Below are positions 61,016-64,000 of a stretch of 64,000 nucleotides of DNA, in pieces. The notes beneath the pieces were generated by a model. It ran no database searches. It was not told the DNA's origin and was given only the letters and a program-made list of their open reading frames with translations. This DNA is from Siniperca chuatsi (taxonomy: Eukaryota; Chordata; Actinopteri; Centrarchiformes; Sinipercidae). Location: the NCBI RefSeq assembly GCF_020085105.1, contig NC_058042.1:16910001-16974000 (forward strand), given 5' to 3'. The position numbers and the translations under genes were made by a program. The first letter of the stretch is position 1, and the number at the start of each line of letters is the position of its first letter.

Positions 61016-63384
61016 TCCTTACCTTCTTTTAAATCTCTTTGATTAATCATTAACACTAACCAAACCTCAATAAAAAAGACTAATCAGGCTCAGGTCAAAA
61101 TATGTCAATATACCTCCTCTGGTATTTACTGCACACTTTTTTTCCCTCATGAATGTTTTAAAAGTGATTTCTGCTACAATTTGTTCATCTTATTCATATC
61201 TAGATTAGATCCTGAGCCTCCCATTTGTTGTTCTACTATTTTTACACTCATTAAATATTTTGCTTTGCAAACAAAAAGCTAATGTCAGCAATTTTAGGAT
61301 ATATGGAAAAAATAGTAAAATAGCCCACAAATATCAGTAAAATATGCTACAAAATATGAGTAAAATATCCGACAAAATATACTGTAAAATCTTTTATTTT
61401 TATTATAATACTATGAGTATTTTTTTAATGCCACAATTACTGTCACTTGATATCCTTGATTTACTTTAGTGATACGTACACTGCTATTTTGGTGATATTA
61501 GTACATTGTGTGTCAACATTTATGGATGTTATGTGCCTTACCAGAAGAGACACAACATCTTTGGACCATGAAAGATATATATTTTGAACATGCACTGTGA
61601 CAGTTTTGTATGTACTATATAGTGCACTTTTATAGATGTTATGATCCGCAATGCAGTTAACAGTAAACCATTTTAAGTTAGCAGGTCAATTGTGTTCATG
61701 AAATGGAAGCAGATCTTTGCTTACCCTGAAGCAGCCACAAACACGTATCAGCTCTTGAATGGAGTTTATTTCTGGGTAAATGTTGCTGTGGAGCAGGGTA
61801 TTCCTTTAGAAAAACTACAGTGTACAAAGTGGAACAAGAAGCTGTATATCTTGAAGCAGCATTTTATGCTGTTTCTGGTTTATTTCTGTGTGTCAAGCTG
61901 AATTTCTGCTTCTCCATGAAAGTGTTTCAGTGATTCCACTGTGGTGTCTCTGGCATAAGGATTGATTTATAGTCCAGCATTGGATTTCTATTAATTAATC
62001 TGTTGATGATGTTGTCTTCACAAGTCAAAATGGAGAGAGAAAGATGTGTTTTCAGATTCAGCTGGTGGTTTAGTCTCTTCCTAGTCTGAAGGAGGAGTGT
62101 TGGAGGCCATGATGCCTAATGCTTTGGCTTCCAATCATCTTGTGGAAGATTTCTCACACTCTTCTGTGAAAAGCCCAAAGCACCTGTGAGATCTAACATC
62201 CACCCCTTGTGTTTCTCTCCAGAGCAAGATGATTCTGAACGAAGACATTAAATATTAAGTGCGGTGACTTTTGGCTGGCAGGAGTCTTTCCATTGGCAGA
62301 TGAGAAGCAGCAGTTAAGGTGTCAAGAGCTCATAACTAGGCTGTACAAATTGTGTTACATGCTGCCAGGGTATTTCCTGGCTCAAATGAGGGGAAAGGTG
62401 GCCCGTAAAGGGTGACCTATTGAATTAATATTTTCCTATACCAAATCCTAAGCACATGTGTGAGGCCCCATCTGCCTACCTGCCTATAGGGAGCACTGGC
62501 GATGACGGAAATAATCTTATATCTATAGAAACAAACAAAAAAGATAGTGATTTGGTGTTAAAACATGCTTAAATGATAAGATTGGTTTACAGTGTAGTCA
62601 AATATCAATTTTCTTCACAGATCACTTAATTTACCAACCAAACCAGAACACCAGCTTCATGTAATCCAATATACCAGCCTTACAATAAACCCTCCCTCTG
62701 TGAAGCTTATCATATTTAGTTTTTGTTGAGACTGTGCCAGAGAGCTGTTGATTCAACTCTTTGGTCTTTTTGAAGGCTGAATGTTTTGGTTGTGTATTGT
62801 TTGATTATAATATATTAAAACAAGCTTCAAATTGAAACTAGTTGACCTTTAACACCTGTACTCTGACTCTCCCATCATCCCCTTCTATCTGAGAGAAGAG
62901 CCACAAAGGCCGTATAGGAAGGATAGATGGATGGGTCTACGAAACATCAGACTTTGACATAGGAGACTGCTGTTTGTTTCCTGTTTCCAACCAGCAGTCA
63001 ATGTTGTTGTGTTTTTTTGTATGACCACAATCATTTTCTAACCTTAACCACATGTTTATTATTGTAACCATGACGACGAAGGTCCCTTAACCACAATGAA
63101 ATAGTAATTTTAACCCAAACCACAATTGTTCCTTAAACCTAACCCAGTGGTTTTTCTGTGTAAACCTAACCAAAACTTAACCATAGTGTTGTTACGTCAT
63201 AAAACAGAATTATTTTTACAAGGATTTGTAACGGTTTTGGAAGACACAGACAAATTATGTCGTCCTGTCAATACAGGCGTTGGATCAGGAAACGCTTCTA
63301 TGTGTCGTATGTAGAGGGGATGGACAAATTACATATGTTGTTGTTTAATTTGGAGGACTTGCAGTTTGTTTGGTCAACAGTCCA

Positions 63385-63585
63385 AAATCTAGATATATTC
63401 AATTTTCTGCAATGCAAGACAAAGAAAAGCAGAAAATGTTCACATTTGAGAACCTGGAACCATCAAATGTTTGCCATTTTTGCTTGGAAAATGACCAGTC
63501 CAACATTAATTAATTATCAAAATAGTCCCCAATGATTTTCCTGTCAATCAACTAATTGATTAACCGATTAATAGCTGCAGCTCTA
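63385..63585 (+). repeat. dispersed fish repeat, TAATCGACTAATCG family
   Basis: Contains AGAAAATGTTCACATTTGAG, CTTGGAAAATGACCAGTCCA and the end TTGATTAACCGATTAATAGC then TGCAGCTC. Related to 23035-23315 and 52945-53226. Confidence 0.6.
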
Positions 63586-64000
63586 ATGGCATGCATTTCT
63601 ACTCTTTTCAACTCTTACTACTCTTGGGTCTAATTATCCTCAGGTCCCTTTCAGTTTAGGTTTAATTTATTTATTTTTTTAATACATTTTCTGCACATTG
63701 GGTTTGGAAAAGCTTTCCACAGGTCAGTTTCGGACTCGTTTCAAATGTTGGACCCGTGAAGATCTCTACATTGAAAGTCCCATGTCAGTTCATTTTTAGT
63801 CACTTCATTTGTGTCCCACTACCACACTAAGCACAGTGAAAAATGCCCTCAGGTTTTCTATTCCTCCTGCTGTGGATGTTTTGAGACACTGTATAGCCAC
63901 AGTCACTTCGTGGTTTCAAAGACCTGATCCAGATTTATGTGTTCAACATTGTTGGTTTTCTGTAGAGGGTGAGACTGTCTTTGTTGAGTCTGTTCCTGCC

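Larger units (their letters stand above)
57424..64000 (+). other. NFAT5 intron 1 (open at right end)
   Basis: At least 6.6 kb without a recognised NFAT5 exon. It holds dispersed repeats at 58380-58560 and 63385-63585 and an unassigned minus-strand coding-like remnant at 60540-61015. Long first introns are usual for NFAT5. Confidence 0.7.

Noticed and set aside
63126-63535. Plus-strand open frames near the right edge as NFAT5 exon 2
   Set aside because: No match to the expected DSLKLHP or ESVYDLLPKEL sequence, and part is a dispersed repeat.

Overview
The window is vertebrate nuclear DNA, most likely from a percomorph teleost. Long spliced genes have GT-AG introns. The DNA is AT-rich, and the repeats (L2 and L1 LINE fragments, palindromic MITEs, Tc1-like remnants, a tRNA-type SINE) are of kinds common in ray-finned fish. 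There is no prokaryotic feature, CRISPR array or tRNA/rRNA gene that I can support. Exons were assembled by hand from splice sites, reading phase and remembered family sequences, not from an alignment.

Layout, left to right: (1) 577-6645, minus strand: the first two coding exons of USP47; the rest lies left of base 1. (2) 9396-10928, minus: complete CLEC3A, three exons, 198 aa. (3) 14623-26654, minus: complete VAT1L, nine exons, 415 aa, with a probable 2-kb 3'UTR down to about 12600. (4) 26655-30615: intergenic, with a decayed L1. (5) 30616-31774, minus: complete BOLA3, four exons, 115 aa. (6) 31775-35453: intergenic, with an L2-type LINE remnant and a palindromic MITE nested in a relative. 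(7) 35454-55485, plus: complete PKD1L2, 41 exons, 2498 aa, from lectin modules through GPS and PLAT to an 11-helix channel-like region. (8) 57351-57423, plus: first coding exon of NFAT5, whose first intron runs to the end of the window.

The genes do not form one pathway. USP47 is a deubiquitinase, CLEC3A a secreted cartilage lectin, VAT1L an oxidoreductase-fold protein, BOLA3 a mitochondrial Fe-S assembly factor, PKD1L2 a polycystin-1-family membrane protein and NFAT5 the osmotic-stress transcription factor. The shared feature is synteny: CLEC3A, VAT1L, PKD1L2 and NFAT5 all map to human 16q22-q23, while USP47 and BOLA3 map elsewhere in human.

I did not find a convincing new biological system. 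The most notable items are an unbroken PKD1L2 reading frame containing a GC-AG intron, a Tc1-like element nested in a TTAA-ended MITE, a perfect 38-bp palindrome inside a TTAGC/TAACG-rich cluster next to the USP47 start, a (CA)24 tract inside a 171-bp VAT1L intron, and an unassigned minus-strand coding-like remnant at 60540-61015.
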